A DNA stretch of 64,000 bases from Variovorax guangxiensis (GTDB lineage: Bacteria > Pseudomonadota > Gammaproteobacteria > Burkholderiales > Burkholderiaceae_C), in the NCBI RefSeq assembly GCF_003952165.1, contig NZ_RXFT01000001.1:806001-870000 (forward strand), read 5' to 3'. Every line of letters starts with the position of its first letter. Position 1 is the first letter of the stretch. Shown here piece after piece: positions 55,171 to 62,725 of this stretch. The notes under the pieces were generated by a model that was not told where the DNA came from, did no database searches, and saw only the letters and a program-made list of their open reading frames with translations. Both the position numbers and the translations under genes were made by a program.

Positions 55171-57794
55171 AGCTGCAGCGCCTTCGCATCGAGAACTTCA
55201 AGCTCTTCCGCGCGCCGCTCGAAATCGACGGGCTGACGGACGGGCTCAATCTTTTCGCCGCGCCCAACGAATCGGGCAAATCGACCGTCGCCGAGGCCAT
55301 TCGCGCTGCTTTCTTCGAGCGGCATCGCTCCAGCGCGGTCGAGCATCTGCGGCCCTGGGGCGAAAGCTCGGCGACGCCCATGGTCGAAGTCGATTTCGAG
55401 CTCGACGACAAGCGCTACCGGCTCACCAAGGCCTTCCTGGGCAAGAAGCGCTGCGAACTGGTTATCGACGGCAGGGCCATGGATGGCGCCGTGGCCGAAG
55501 ACCATCTCGCGGCGCTGCTCGGCTTCCGCTTTCCGGGCAAGGGCGCCAGCACGCCCGAGCACATGGGCATTCCGGGGCTGCTGTGGATCAAGCAGGGCAC
55601 CTCGCACGACATCGCCAGCGCGGTGGGCTTTGCCAGCGACCATCTGCGCAACGCGCTCGGCGAATCGCTGGGCGAACTGGCCTCCAGCAACGGCGATGCG
55701 GTGCTGAAGGCGGTGGAGGTCGAGCGCAACGAACTGCTGACGCCCGCCGCCGGAACACCGCGTGGCGCTTACGCCGACGCGCTCAAGCTGCGCACGGAAC
55801 TCGAAGCCGAACTCGAGCGGCTGCACGCCGACATCGAGTCGTATCAATCAGGCGTCGACCGCCTCTCCAATCTGCGGCGCGACCACCAGCGCGACGAAGC
55901 TGCGCGGCCGTGGGCCGCATTGCGTGAGCAACTCGTCGTCGCGCAGCAGCGGCTCGACGAAGCCCGGGGCCTGGACGAGAAGAAGACCGCCCAGGAAGCC
56001 GCGCTCAGGCAGATCGCCGCGCAGGTGAATTCATGGCGCACCCAGCTGCAGGCGATGGAACGCGAGGAAGGCTCTCTCGCCCAGCGGGAGACGAACCTGC
56101 GGAAGACGCAGGAAGTCCTGGCCAAGGCGCTTGGCGAACTGCAGGCGTGGGAGCCGCGCCATGCGTCCGCCACGAAGGCCGATGCCGAAGCTCGCGAGAA
56201 CCTGCGCCTGGCGCGACAAGCTGCCTCACGCATCGCACAGGAGAAAACCGTCGAAAGCCTGGCCGAGCAACTTGCCGCGCTCTCGCAAAGCCACGAGAAG
56301 GCAAAGGCCGAGCAGGAGAAAGTCACCCGGCTGCAGGCCGAGGCACAGGCGCTTGCGGTGCCCGAAGGCGAACTCAAGCGGCTGCGGCAGTGCGCGGACG
56401 CGCTTCGCACTGCTCAGGCCAGGCTCGACGCGGTGGCCACGGCCCTGGAGTTCGAACTGCAGCCCGGCGCCAAGGTCCGCGTCGCAGGAACTGAGCTGAC
56501 GGGCTCGCAGCGCCAGACCGTCATCGCCCGCACCGACATCGAGATCGAAGGCGTGGGCCGCATCAGCGTGCTGCCGGGCGGCGCGGACCTCGAAAGCATC
56601 GCCATCGAGCGCGACCGCGCGCGGGACCAGCTTGCGGCGCTGCTGCAGGGCCTGCGCGCCGAAAGCGTGGCGGCGGTCGAAGAGCGTGCGCGGCAGCAGG
56701 TTCTACGCAAGGGCGAGGCCGGTGCCGCCGAAGCCGTGCTCGCAGCGCTGGCCCCCAAGGGACTCGGCGCGCTCGCCGCCGACGTTGCGACGCGCGAAGC
56801 CCGCCTCGCGGAAGCCCGGCAGGTGCTGCAGGCCATGCCGTCAGCGCCGGCTGCAGGCATGGCCGTGCCGTCGGCTGAGTCAGAAGAAGCCGCTGCGCGC
56901 GCCGCATTGGAGGCAGCCTCCGCCGCCCTCAACGACGCCAAGGTCGCGGCCGGCAACGCACGCGAACAGGTGAAGGCCGCCGAAGACGAACTCGCCGCCG
57001 TCAAGGCCACCCTCAACGACCCCGCACGCGCCGGCAGAAAGACCGAAGCCGGCGGCGCACTGACCGACGCGCTGGCGCAGCAGTCAGCCATGCAGGACAA
57101 GCTCTCAGAACTGGCCCAGCGCCTGCAGACCGTCAACCTGCCCGTGCTCGCGCAGGACGTGGAGCGGCTGGAGCGCAGCGCAAGGCAGGCCGAGGCCGCG
57201 CACAGCCAGCGCGCCACCGAGATCACCCGGCTCGAAGTCGAACTGGAAACCAAGGGCGCCCTCGGCCAGGAAGAAGCCGCCTCGGAAAAGCAGCGCGAAC
57301 TCGAACACGCCACGCGCCGCTGCGCCGAACTCGAACGCCGGGCGAGGGCGCTCGACCATCTGCTCAAGCTGCTGCGCGAAAAGCGCTCCGCACTGGCGCG
57401 GCGCCTGCGCGCGCCGCTGCAGAAGCATCTCGACCACTATCTGCAGATTCTTTTCCCCGGCGCGCAGATCGAGGTCGGCGATGATCTCTCGCCCGGCCGC
57501 ATCACGCGCCAGGGCCTGCGCGGCGCCCAGAGCGGCGAGTTCGAAGAGCTCAGCGTGGGCGCGCGCGAGCAGATGGGCGTGGTCGCCCGGCTGGCCTACG
57601 CGGACCTGCTGAAGGAAGCGAACAAGCCGACGCTACTGATCCTCGACGACGCGCTGGTCAACACCGACGAGGAGCGCCTGCGGCAGATGAAGCGGGTGCT
57701 GTACGACGCGGCGCAGCGGCACCAGATACTGATCTTCAGCTGCCATCCCGAGGCATGGCGCGATCTGGGCGTGGTGGCGCGAAGCATTCCCTGA
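55167..57794 (+). CDS. SbcC/Rad50-like (YhaN-like) coiled-coil ATPase
   Basis: 875 residues from ATG 55167. N-terminal ATPase half with P-loop APNESGKST (about residues 31-39), which differs from the classic GxNGxGKS but matches the YhaN-type AAA ATPases. Two long coiled-coil segments (about 195-400 and 560-720) surround a central region (about 410-500) with no CxxC zinc hook, so it is not a canonical Rad50. The C-terminal ATPase half has signature LSVGAREQ and Walker B LLILDDALVNTDEE. With the SbcD-like nuclease it should form a DNA-end processing complex in the cytoplasm. Its stop lies only a few bases before the first structured RNA element. Confidence 0.88.
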   Translation: MKLQRLRIENFKLFRAPLEIDGLTDGLNLFAAPNESGKSTVAEAIRAAFFERHRSSAVEHLRPWGESSATPMVEVDFELDDKRYRLTKAFLGKKRCELVIDGRAMDGAVAEDHLAALLGFRFPGKGASTPEHMGIPGLLWIKQGTSHDIASAVGFASDHLRNALGESLGELASSNGDAVLKAVEVERNELLTPAAGTPRGAYADALKLRTELEAELERLHADIESYQSGVDRLSNLRRDHQRDEAARPWAALREQLVVAQQRLDEARGLDEKKTAQEAALRQIAAQVNSWRTQLQAMEREEGSLAQRETNLRKTQEVLAKALGELQAWEPRHASATKADAEARENLRLARQAASRIAQEKTVESLAEQLAALSQSHEKAKAEQEKVTRLQAEAQALAVPEGELKRLRQCADALRTAQARLDAVATALEFELQPGAKVRVAGTELTGSQRQTVIARTDIEIEGVGRISVLPGGADLESIAIERDRARDQLAALLQGLRAESVAAVEERARQQVLRKGEAGAAEAVLAALAPKGLGALAADVATREARLAEARQVLQAMPSAPAAGMAVPSAESEEAAARAALEAASAALNDAKVAAGNAREQVKAAEDELAAVKATLNDPARAGRKTEAGGALTDALAQQSAMQDKLSELAQRLQTVNLPVLAQDVERLERSARQAEAAHSQRATEITRLEVELETKGALGQEEAASEKQRELEHATRRCAELERRARALDHLLKLLREKRSALARRLRAPLQKHLDHYLQILFPGAQIEVGDDLSPGRITRQGLRGAQSGEFEELSVGAREQMGVVARLAYADLLKEANKPTLLILDDALVNTDEERLRQMKRVLYDAAQRHQILIFSCHPEAWRDLGVVARSIP

Positions 57795-57800
57795 GGCTGT

Positions 57801-57890
57801 CTTCCAGTTTTGGCGGCTCGACGTGCGGGCGCAAGCCCGGCCGGTTTCCACAGTGGTTGCCCGGTAGGCCAACTCGTCGAGCCGCCGCCC
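57801..57890 (+). ncRNA. C4-like antisense RNA element, copy 1
   Basis: A structured element starting CTTCCAGTTTTGGCGG. A 12-bp outer stem pairs 57812-57823 with 57875-57886. Inside is a GC stem with a GCAA tetraloop (57826-57839) and a second small hairpin, making a three-way-junction shape like the C4 antisense RNA family of phages P1/P7, which silences downstream genes. A second copy occurs 216 bp downstream. Assignment to C4 is from remembered family architecture; covariance search was not possible. Confidence 0.6.
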
Positions 57891-57944
57891 CGTTTTGGCG
57901 TGGCTATACTGCGCCGGTCACGTCAAAAAGAGGCGTGATCGGGA

Positions 57945-57963
57945 TTGGACTCCCGTTGAAACC
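57945..57963 (+). promoter_or_regulatory. Two-part target complementary to the C4-like loops
   Basis: TTGGACT (57945-57951) is the exact complement of AGTCCAA (58084-58090) and GAAACC (57958-57963) of GGTTTC (58059-58064) in copy 2. The order of the two blocks is inverted relative to the RNA, as antisense pairing requires, and they are separated by a short spacer, the arrangement known for C4 targets. Confidence 0.5.
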
Positions 57964-58016
57964 GCTGCGACGCAAGCCGCAGTCACCCCGCAGGGTCTGC
58001 GGCTTCGTCGTTCGTG

Positions 58017-58108
58017 CTTCCAGTTTTGGCGGCTCGACGGGCGGGCGCGAGCCCGGCCGGTTTCACGCAAGTGGTTTCCCGGTAGTCCAACCCGTCGAGC
58101 TGCCGCCC
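58017..58108 (+). ncRNA. C4-like antisense RNA element, copy 2
   Basis: Same element as copy 1 with about 90% identity. The outer stem 58028-58041 / 58091-58107 has a G-U wobble (GCTGCC for GCCGCC) and a G:C pair where copy 1 has a U:U mismatch, i.e. the changes keep or improve pairing, evidence that the RNA fold matters. The loop contains AGTCCAA and GGTTTC, complementary to targets at 57945-57963 and partly at 58114-58149. Confidence 0.6.
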
Positions 58109-58113
58109 CCGCC

Positions 58114-58149
58114 TGGACTCGGGTGCGTCGGTTTCAGCAAACCGAAACC
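58114..58149 (+). promoter_or_regulatory. Second target and hairpin just before the small gene
   Basis: TGGACT (58114-58119) and GAAACC (58144-58149) repeat the two target blocks. Between them CGGTTT/AAACCG (58129-58134 / 58139-58144) forms a hairpin that overlaps the second block. The GGAG ribosome-binding site follows at 58153-58156, so pairing with the C4-like RNA could control entry into the downstream gene. Confidence 0.45.
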
Positions 58150-58163
58150 CTTGGAGCCCACTC

Positions 58164-58466
58164 ATGGCTGTATCCGCACCCGTCTCTTCCACTTCCAAAT
58201 CTTCCGCCTCACAGAGCGCCGAACTGCTCGCACTGCAGCTGTGCGACGACATCGGCGGCCTTCAATCGATGCAGCGTGCGTATGCGTGCCTCGAAAAGCT
58301 CATCGTCCAGCAAGGGGTGGGTGACACGCAGGAGGTCTATCCGAGCCGGGCCGAACTCGCGGCGCTGGTGGGTGTGGTCAACGAGGAGCTGCAACGGCGA
58401 ATCGACGCGGCGGATGCCACCGCGCAATCGCTGCGCGCCGGCCTTGGAAAAGACGGCACGCAGTGA
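58164..58466 (+). CDS. Small cytoplasmic protein of unknown function behind the C4-like RNAs
   Basis: 100 residues from ATG 58164, with GGAG seven bases before. Mainly helical and soluble: a Ser-rich start (residues 1-18), then a helix with ELLALQLCDDIGGLQSMQRAYACLEKL and a second with RAELAALVGVVNEELQRRID. I do not recognise the family. In phage P1 the gene in this position relative to C4 is icd, a cell-division inhibitor, but no similarity to Icd was noticed. Placement behind two antisense elements suggests tight repression. Confidence 0.7.
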   Translation: MAVSAPVSSTSKSSASQSAELLALQLCDDIGGLQSMQRAYACLEKLIVQQGVGDTQEVYPSRAELAALVGVVNEELQRRIDAADATAQSLRAGLGKDGTQ

Positions 58467-58479
58467 ACATGCTCGCCGG

Positions 58480-58806
58480 CTACTTGTTTGCCGGCACGAA
58501 GAAAAGATATTCGCCGCGCCCCAGCTCGGGCGTGATCGTGTAGCCCGCGCACAGGTCTTCCGTGCACTGGATGACGATCACGCGCGGCCAGATGGTCGCG
58601 GCCGTGGGGTAGCCCGGCAGGTACTGCGGCACGTGCCACACGCCGAGGGCGCCGACCGGCAGCGCGTTCTCGGTGCCGCGCGCGTTCTGCAGGCCGCTGC
58701 CCATGTTCATCCGCTCGACGCGCAGCGGCTGCTGCACGGCCGCTGCCGCCGCCGTGGTGGCAGCGCAGCAGGCCGCCAGCCAGAGCAGGAATACGGTCCT
58801 GGTCAT
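58480..58806 (-). CDS. Secreted/lipoprotein of unknown function
   Basis: 108 residues from ATG 58806. An N-terminal signal is evident (TVFLLWLAACCAATTAAAAA); LAAC fits a lipobox, though ordinary signal peptidase cleavage after the Ala run is equally possible. The mature part is short and polar with two Cys (IQCTEDLCAGY), perhaps a disulfide. No family recognised. It follows 16 bases after the next secreted-protein gene on the same strand and is likely co-transcribed with it. Confidence 0.7.
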   Translation of the reverse strand: MTRTVFLLWLAACCAATTAAAAAVQQPLRVERMNMGSGLQNARGTENALPVGALGVWHVPQYLPGYPTAATIWPRVIVIQCTEDLCAGYTITPELGRGEYLFFVPANK

Positions 58807-58822
58807 TTGGCGCTCCGTGCGG

Positions 58823-59653
58823 TCATTGCGCGGCCGGGGCCGAGCGCGGTGCGGTCGCGATGTCGTCGGAGCGCTGGTCCAGCATGCGCGACGCGGCCCG
58901 GATGGAGGCGACTTCGCCCGGTTCGATCGGCGTCACCGTGGCGCTGACGACGGGCATCGTGACCACGCCCGTGTCTTCGGAGGCTGCCGCGGCCTGCTGC
59001 TGCGGGGCAGGCGAGGCTTGCGCGATGGGCGCGAGGGGCGGCTGCAGCGGGGCCGCTGCAGCCACCGCGCGAGGCGGCGAGGCGGCAGCGCCGCTTGCCG
59101 ATGCCTGCGGTCCGTAGGCCGACACGCGCTCTTCCGCCGTCATCGACTGTGGGCACTTGGTGCCGGTCATCTCCAGCGCGGCCATGGCCGCCGGGTCCAT
59201 GCAGTCCATGGCCAGCGACGCTGCCTTCATGCCCTTGTTCCAGAGCTCGCGGCTCATCTTCAGGCGCTTGCAGTGCTCGTCCGTCCAGGTGGTGCCGAAG
59301 CTCAGGCCCACGCCAGGCCCGTTCGCGCTGGCGCTGCTGCTGCCCATGCAGGTGTCGTTGCTCGTCGTCAGGTTGGGGCCATTGACCGACGGCACGTTCT
59401 TGATCGTGTAGCTGCCGCGGTAGTCGACGGTGTTCGTCGTCGCACCGGTGTTGTTGACGTTCTGGTTGCTGGTCATCGTCGACTGGGTGGTCACGCTCGC
59501 CGGGCTCGAAAACGTCACCGACTGGCTGTTGCCCTGGGCCGAGGTCGTGGCCGAACTCGACGACCCGTTGTTCGCACCCGTGTTGGTGTTGGTCTGTTGG
59601 GCGATGGCCACCGCGGAGAAAGTCAGCAGTGAAAGAAAAAGCAGCTTCTTCAT
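58823..59653 (-). CDS. Secreted Ser/Thr/Asn-rich protein of unknown function
   Basis: 276 residues from ATG 59653, with AAGGAG upstream. Signal peptide MKKLLFLSLLTFSAVAIAQ with AIA-Q cleavage. Residues about 20-110 are a low-complexity Asn/Thr/Ser tract, the middle (about 115-185) contains a compact segment with four Cys (DTCMG, EHCKRL, MDCMDP, TKCPQS), and the C-terminus is Ala/Pro-rich. No known domain. Probably an exported structural or surface-associated protein, and the neighbour of another low-complexity secreted protein and the tad locus. Confidence 0.72.
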   Translation of the reverse strand: MKKLLFLSLLTFSAVAIAQQTNTNTGANNGSSSSATTSAQGNSQSVTFSSPASVTTQSTMTSNQNVNNTGATTNTVDYRGSYTIKNVPSVNGPNLTTSNDTCMGSSSASANGPGVGLSFGTTWTDEHCKRLKMSRELWNKGMKAASLAMDCMDPAAMAALEMTGTKCPQSMTAEERVSAYGPQASASGAAASPPRAVAAAAPLQPPLAPIAQASPAPQQQAAAASEDTGVVTMPVVSATVTPIEPGEVASIRAASRMLDQRSDDIATAPRSAPAAQ

Positions 59654-59743
59654 TTTTTCGACTCCTTTGAGGACCGGGGAGAGGGCGTTTCCTGCCGCTC
59701 TCCCCATTTCCAGGTTCAGCAACCGGTTTGCGCAAGGCAGGGT

Positions 59744-60436
59744 TCAGGGAGCCGATGCGGTCGAGCTCGCGCCCGCCGTGCCGCCGGTGCCGCCACCGTT
59801 GGTGAAGCCGCCGGCGTTGCCCCATGCGAAGTTGGTGACGCCGAAGGAGCCGCCGGTGGAGCCTGCCGTGGCCGAGGTGCTCGTGCCGTTGATGGGCCCG
59901 TTGATAGCGCCGGACGAGGCGTTGTAGCCGGAGGTCGTGGTCGAGGTACGGGTCACCAGGGCGATGCCGCCGCCGGGGCCGGCGGCCGTCGCCGCCGTGT
60001 TGTTGGTGGTGGAGGAGGCTGCGCCGCCAGCGCTGCCGCTGACGTGCGTGGCGCCGCCCGCAGAGTAGTTGGCGTTGCCCGCCGAGGTCGCGTTGGCTGA
60101 AGCGTTGGCGCCGCCGGTGGCCAGGCCGTTGCCGGTCGTCACGGCCATGCTGGTCACGCGGCCGGTGCTCGTTGCCGAGCCGCCAGCCGATGCGCCGCCC
60201 ACCGCGAAGCCCGGCACCGCGAACGCGCTGCCCGAAGCGTTGGCGTTGGCTGCCGAGCTCGACGTGGCCGAGTTGTAGCTCAGCGCGCTGCCCGTGCCGG
60301 AACTGGCGGCGGTCGACCCGGCGGAGCTGGAGGAGCCGGTCGTGGTGGAGGTTGCGGCGACCGCGGTGCTGCCGACAGTTGCCGAAGCGACGCTGCCGAC
60401 CAGGACCACGGCGATGGCGATGAGAGTCTTCTTCAT
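59744..60436 (-). CDS. Secreted Gly/Ser/Ala/Thr-rich low-complexity protein
   Basis: 230 residues from ATG 60436. Clear signal peptide (KKTLIAIAVVLVGSVASA). The mature protein is almost wholly Gly, Ala, Ser, Thr and Asn (for example runs like TTTGSSSSAGSTAASSGTG) without Cys and with hardly any charge, suggesting a flexible or fibrous extracellular protein. Resembles in composition the small secreted proteins found beside pili or in biofilm matrix, but no family is recognised. Transcribed away from the tad genes, ahead of the two other secreted genes. Confidence 0.75.
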   Translation of the reverse strand: MKKTLIAIAVVLVGSVASATVGSTAVAATSTTTGSSSSAGSTAASSGTGSALSYNSATSSSAANANASGSAFAVPGFAVGGASAGGSATSTGRVTSMAVTTGNGLATGGANASANATSAGNANYSAGGATHVSGSAGGAASSTTNNTAATAAGPGGGIALVTRTSTTTSGYNASSGAINGPINGTSTSATAGSTGGSFGVTNFAWGNAGGFTNGGGTGGTAGASSTASAP

Positions 60437-61051
60437 GATGCTTCCTCGAGTGATGTGGAACAAACCCGATCGCCGGACCACCCGGCCATCAGCTGACGGT
60501 CTGTGACGCTGTGTGGAGTGGCTTGCGTGACGACCGGAGTGCAGTTTCTGCGTCGGGGAAGTAATGAAAAATGCCCTGTGCTGGGTAGTGCGAGGCTATG
60601 GCGAAAGGCATGGCCCCGATCCTTTGCGGCAAGACGGAAAGACGCTTCCGCCGCACGATGGACGCAAGCGGAATCGCGGTATTCGAGGAGGCATCGAGGC
60701 CGCTAGAAACCAGATGCAACCGAAGTAATCGAATCTGCGGCGGTGCCTCGGGTATTCCCCTTGTTCACGCTCGCGACGGCCTCCGCGCAGCACGCTACCG
60801 CGGTCGCGCCGGGCGGCGGCAGCAGGGCCGTCAGACGCTCCGTTCGGCCATCTGTCCGTTGTCACGCCGCACCCGGGCGCTTTGTCCTGCTTCCGGGGGC
60901 GCGCGGCCGGGGGTTTTGACTCCCCCACAAAAGGGCGCTTTGCTCATGTGCGAAAGCGGGCCGATTTCTACATTCATCCCCATGGCCGAACGCCGAAGCC
61001 CAAGCCGGGCAAGAGGCGGTCCAGGCCGGTCACAACAACCAGGGGATACGC
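60437..61051. other. Divergent intergenic region upstream of the tad locus
   Basis: About 615 bases between the low-complexity secreted protein and the Flp pilin. No convincing gene. A hairpin with GGGGG and CCCCC arms lies near 60911-60928, and a short T-poor stretch precedes the pilin. Promoters for both directions should be here but no clear consensus was found. Confidence 0.4.
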
Positions 61052-61198
61052 ATGGAACTGCTCGCACTGCTGCCGACGACCTTCATGAACCTGCTGCGCG
61101 AAGACGCCGGCATGTCGTTCATGGAGTTCGCGCTCATCGGAGCGCTGGTGATGGTCGTGTGCCTGCTCCTGCTGCTCGCCATCCGGCGCACTGCCTGA
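61052..61198 (+). CDS. Flp-type (type IVb) pilin, 48 residues
   Basis: Translated from ATG 61052 with GGGGA upstream; stop TGA 61196-61198. The precursor has a short leader ending REDAG, then mature MSFMEFALIGALVMVVCLLLLLA. Gly at -1, Glu at +5 and the hydrophobic helix match the class IVb prepilin processing motif (G / xxxxE-F). It is the structural subunit of the tad pilus, cleaved by the CpaA peptidase encoded 16 bases downstream. Slightly unusual: the leader is ~20 residues and the helix is followed by a very short RRTA end. Confidence 0.85.
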   Translation: MELLALLPTTFMNLLREDAGMSFMEFALIGALVMVVCLLLLLAIRRTA

Positions 61199-61214
61199 AC
61201 CCGTGGAGACCGAC

Positions 61215-61799
61215 ATGCAGGAACTCGACGCCGTTCTCGAACTGCTGGCGATGCTGGCCACCGACCTTCGCATGCTCGTGCTGCTGGCGCTGCTGGCCAC
61301 GGCCGCCGTCAGCGACTGGCGCTCCTACCGCATCCCCAACTGGCTGACCTTCGGCGGCGCGCTCTTCGCGCTGGTCTACGGAACGCTGGCCGCGCGCACC
61401 CCCGCCGTGGGGGCCGCAAGCGCATTCGGCGGGCTGGGCGTGGGCTTCGCGGCGATGGTGCCGTTCTACGTGATCGGAGTGATGGGCGCCGGCGACGTGA
61501 AGCTGATGGCCATGGCCGGCGCCTTCATCGGGCCTGAGCAGGCGCTGATGGCGGTGCTTTTCACCTTCATTGCCGGCGGCGCGGCGGCCATGGTCTTCGC
61601 GATCCACCAGCGCCGCGTGGTGCGCATGCTGACCAACGTCAAGGACGCGGCACAGGGCGTGATGCTGTCGGGCATGGTCGGCATCCGTCCCTCGGGACGC
61701 ATCGGCGCCAGCCAGTCCATCGGAAGGCTGCCCTACGGCATCTGCATCGCGGCGGGCACGGTCGTCGAAGTGCTCGCGCACCAGCTGGGCTACGTCTAG
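61215..61799 (+). CDS. cpaA: Prepilin peptidase CpaA/TadV
   Basis: 194 residues from ATG 61215, chosen over a GTG at 61203 because GGAG sits just before it. A4-type aspartic prepilin peptidase: the two catalytic Asp are in AVSDWRSYRIPNW (about residue 35) and MGAGDVKLMAMAG (about 93-105; GxGD motif). Five to six membrane helices. It cleaves the Flp pilin leader at the inner membrane. Second gene of the tad operon; ends 48 bases before cpaB. Confidence 0.93.
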   Translation: MQELDAVLELLAMLATDLRMLVLLALLATAAVSDWRSYRIPNWLTFGGALFALVYGTLAARTPAVGAASAFGGLGVGFAAMVPFYVIGVMGAGDVKLMAMAGAFIGPEQALMAVLFTFIAGGAAAMVFAIHQRRVVRMLTNVKDAAQGVMLSGMVGIRPSGRIGASQSIGRLPYGICIAAGTVVEVLAHQLGYV

Positions 61800-61847
61800 C
61801 CCCTTCACTTTCCCTTTCATCTCATCTCATCTGCGACGGAGGTTCAC

Positions 61848-62693
61848 ATGAAGAACATCAAGGCGATCGGGCTGATCCTTCTGGCCCTGCTGACGGGGCT
61901 GGCGGCCGCCGTCTATGCGGCGGGGTGGATCTCCAAACAGGGCGGCATCGCGTCCAACAAGGTCGTGGTGGCGGCGGTCGACATCGAGCTGGGCAGCCGC
62001 GTCAACCCGCAGATGCTCACGACGATCGACTGGCCCAGCGGCTCGGTGCCGAACGGCGCGTTCAGCGACATCAAGGCGCTGGACGAGCGCGTGGTGAAGG
62101 TCGGCGTGCTGCGCGGCGAAGCGGTCATCGAAGGCAAGCTGGCGCCGGTGGGCACGCAGGGCGGGCTCTCGGCGGTGATCGCCAGCGGCAAGCGGGCGAT
62201 GACGGTGCGCGTCAACGACGTGGTGGGCGTGGCGGGCTTCGCGCTGCCGGGCAACTACGTCGACGTGATGGTCAACGCCCAGCAGGACAAGGGGCGCGGC
62301 GAAGAGGCGCTGCAGATCAGCAAGACCGTGCTCGAGAAGGTGCTGGTGCTGGCGGTGGCGCAGGAAGCCAACCGCGACGACACCAAGCCGAAGGTGGTGA
62401 GCGCCGTGACGCTGGAGCTCTCGCTGGAAGACTCCGAGAAGCTCGACCTGGCCCGCAGCGTGGGCACCCTGTCCTTGGTGCTTCGCAACCAGATGGACAA
62501 GACCACGGTGGCCACTGACGGCATCACCAAGGGCCAGCTCTTCGGCGCCAAGGAACTCGTGCAGGTCGCGGCGACCGCGCCTGCTCCGGCACCGGCCCGC
62601 CCGCGCGCCCATCGCCCGGGCCCCGCCGCGACGCCGGCTTCCCAGTGCGTGGAAATCATCCAGCACGCGGGCAGCTCGCTGACCTGTTTCTGA
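61848..62693 (+). CDS. cpaB: Flp pilus assembly protein CpaB (RcpC)
   Basis: 281 residues from ATG 61848. N-terminal membrane anchor (KNIKAIGLILLALLTGLAAAVYAA), then the SAF-like domain (about 40-110: VVVAAVDIELGSRVNPQMLTTIDWP and RAMTVRVNDVVGVAGFALPGNYVDVMV), typical of CpaB/RcpC. Periplasmic protein that works with the secretin in pilus assembly. C-terminal tail Pro/Ala-rich. Ends 32 bases before the secretin gene. Confidence 0.93.
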   Translation: MKNIKAIGLILLALLTGLAAAVYAAGWISKQGGIASNKVVVAAVDIELGSRVNPQMLTTIDWPSGSVPNGAFSDIKALDERVVKVGVLRGEAVIEGKLAPVGTQGGLSAVIASGKRAMTVRVNDVVGVAGFALPGNYVDVMVNAQQDKGRGEEALQISKTVLEKVLVLAVAQEANRDDTKPKVVSAVTLELSLEDSEKLDLARSVGTLSLVLRNQMDKTTVATDGITKGQLFGAKELVQVAATAPAPAPARPRAHRPGPAATPASQCVEIIQHAGSSLTCF

Positions 62694-62725
62694 ACCGGTT
62701 CGACATTCGACAGGAGGAACACCAA

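Noticed and set aside
57755..58324. 189-codon frame covering both C4-like elements
   Set aside because: It is a translation of the repeated RNA elements (the phrase SFGGSTxGRxPGRF occurs twice). Such frames are often annotated as proteins in phages, but the stem-preserving substitutions favour RNA function.
60541..60720. Possible cyclic-di-GMP riboswitch in the tad leader
   Set aside because: A GCAAGACGGAAAGACGC-like stretch looked suggestive, but the conserved GEMM core and paired stems could not be matched.
60598..61347. 249-codon plus-strand frame before and over the Flp pilin
   Set aside because: Arg/Pro-rich, crosses the pilin and cpaA in another frame; no domain. The pilin and peptidase are far better supported.
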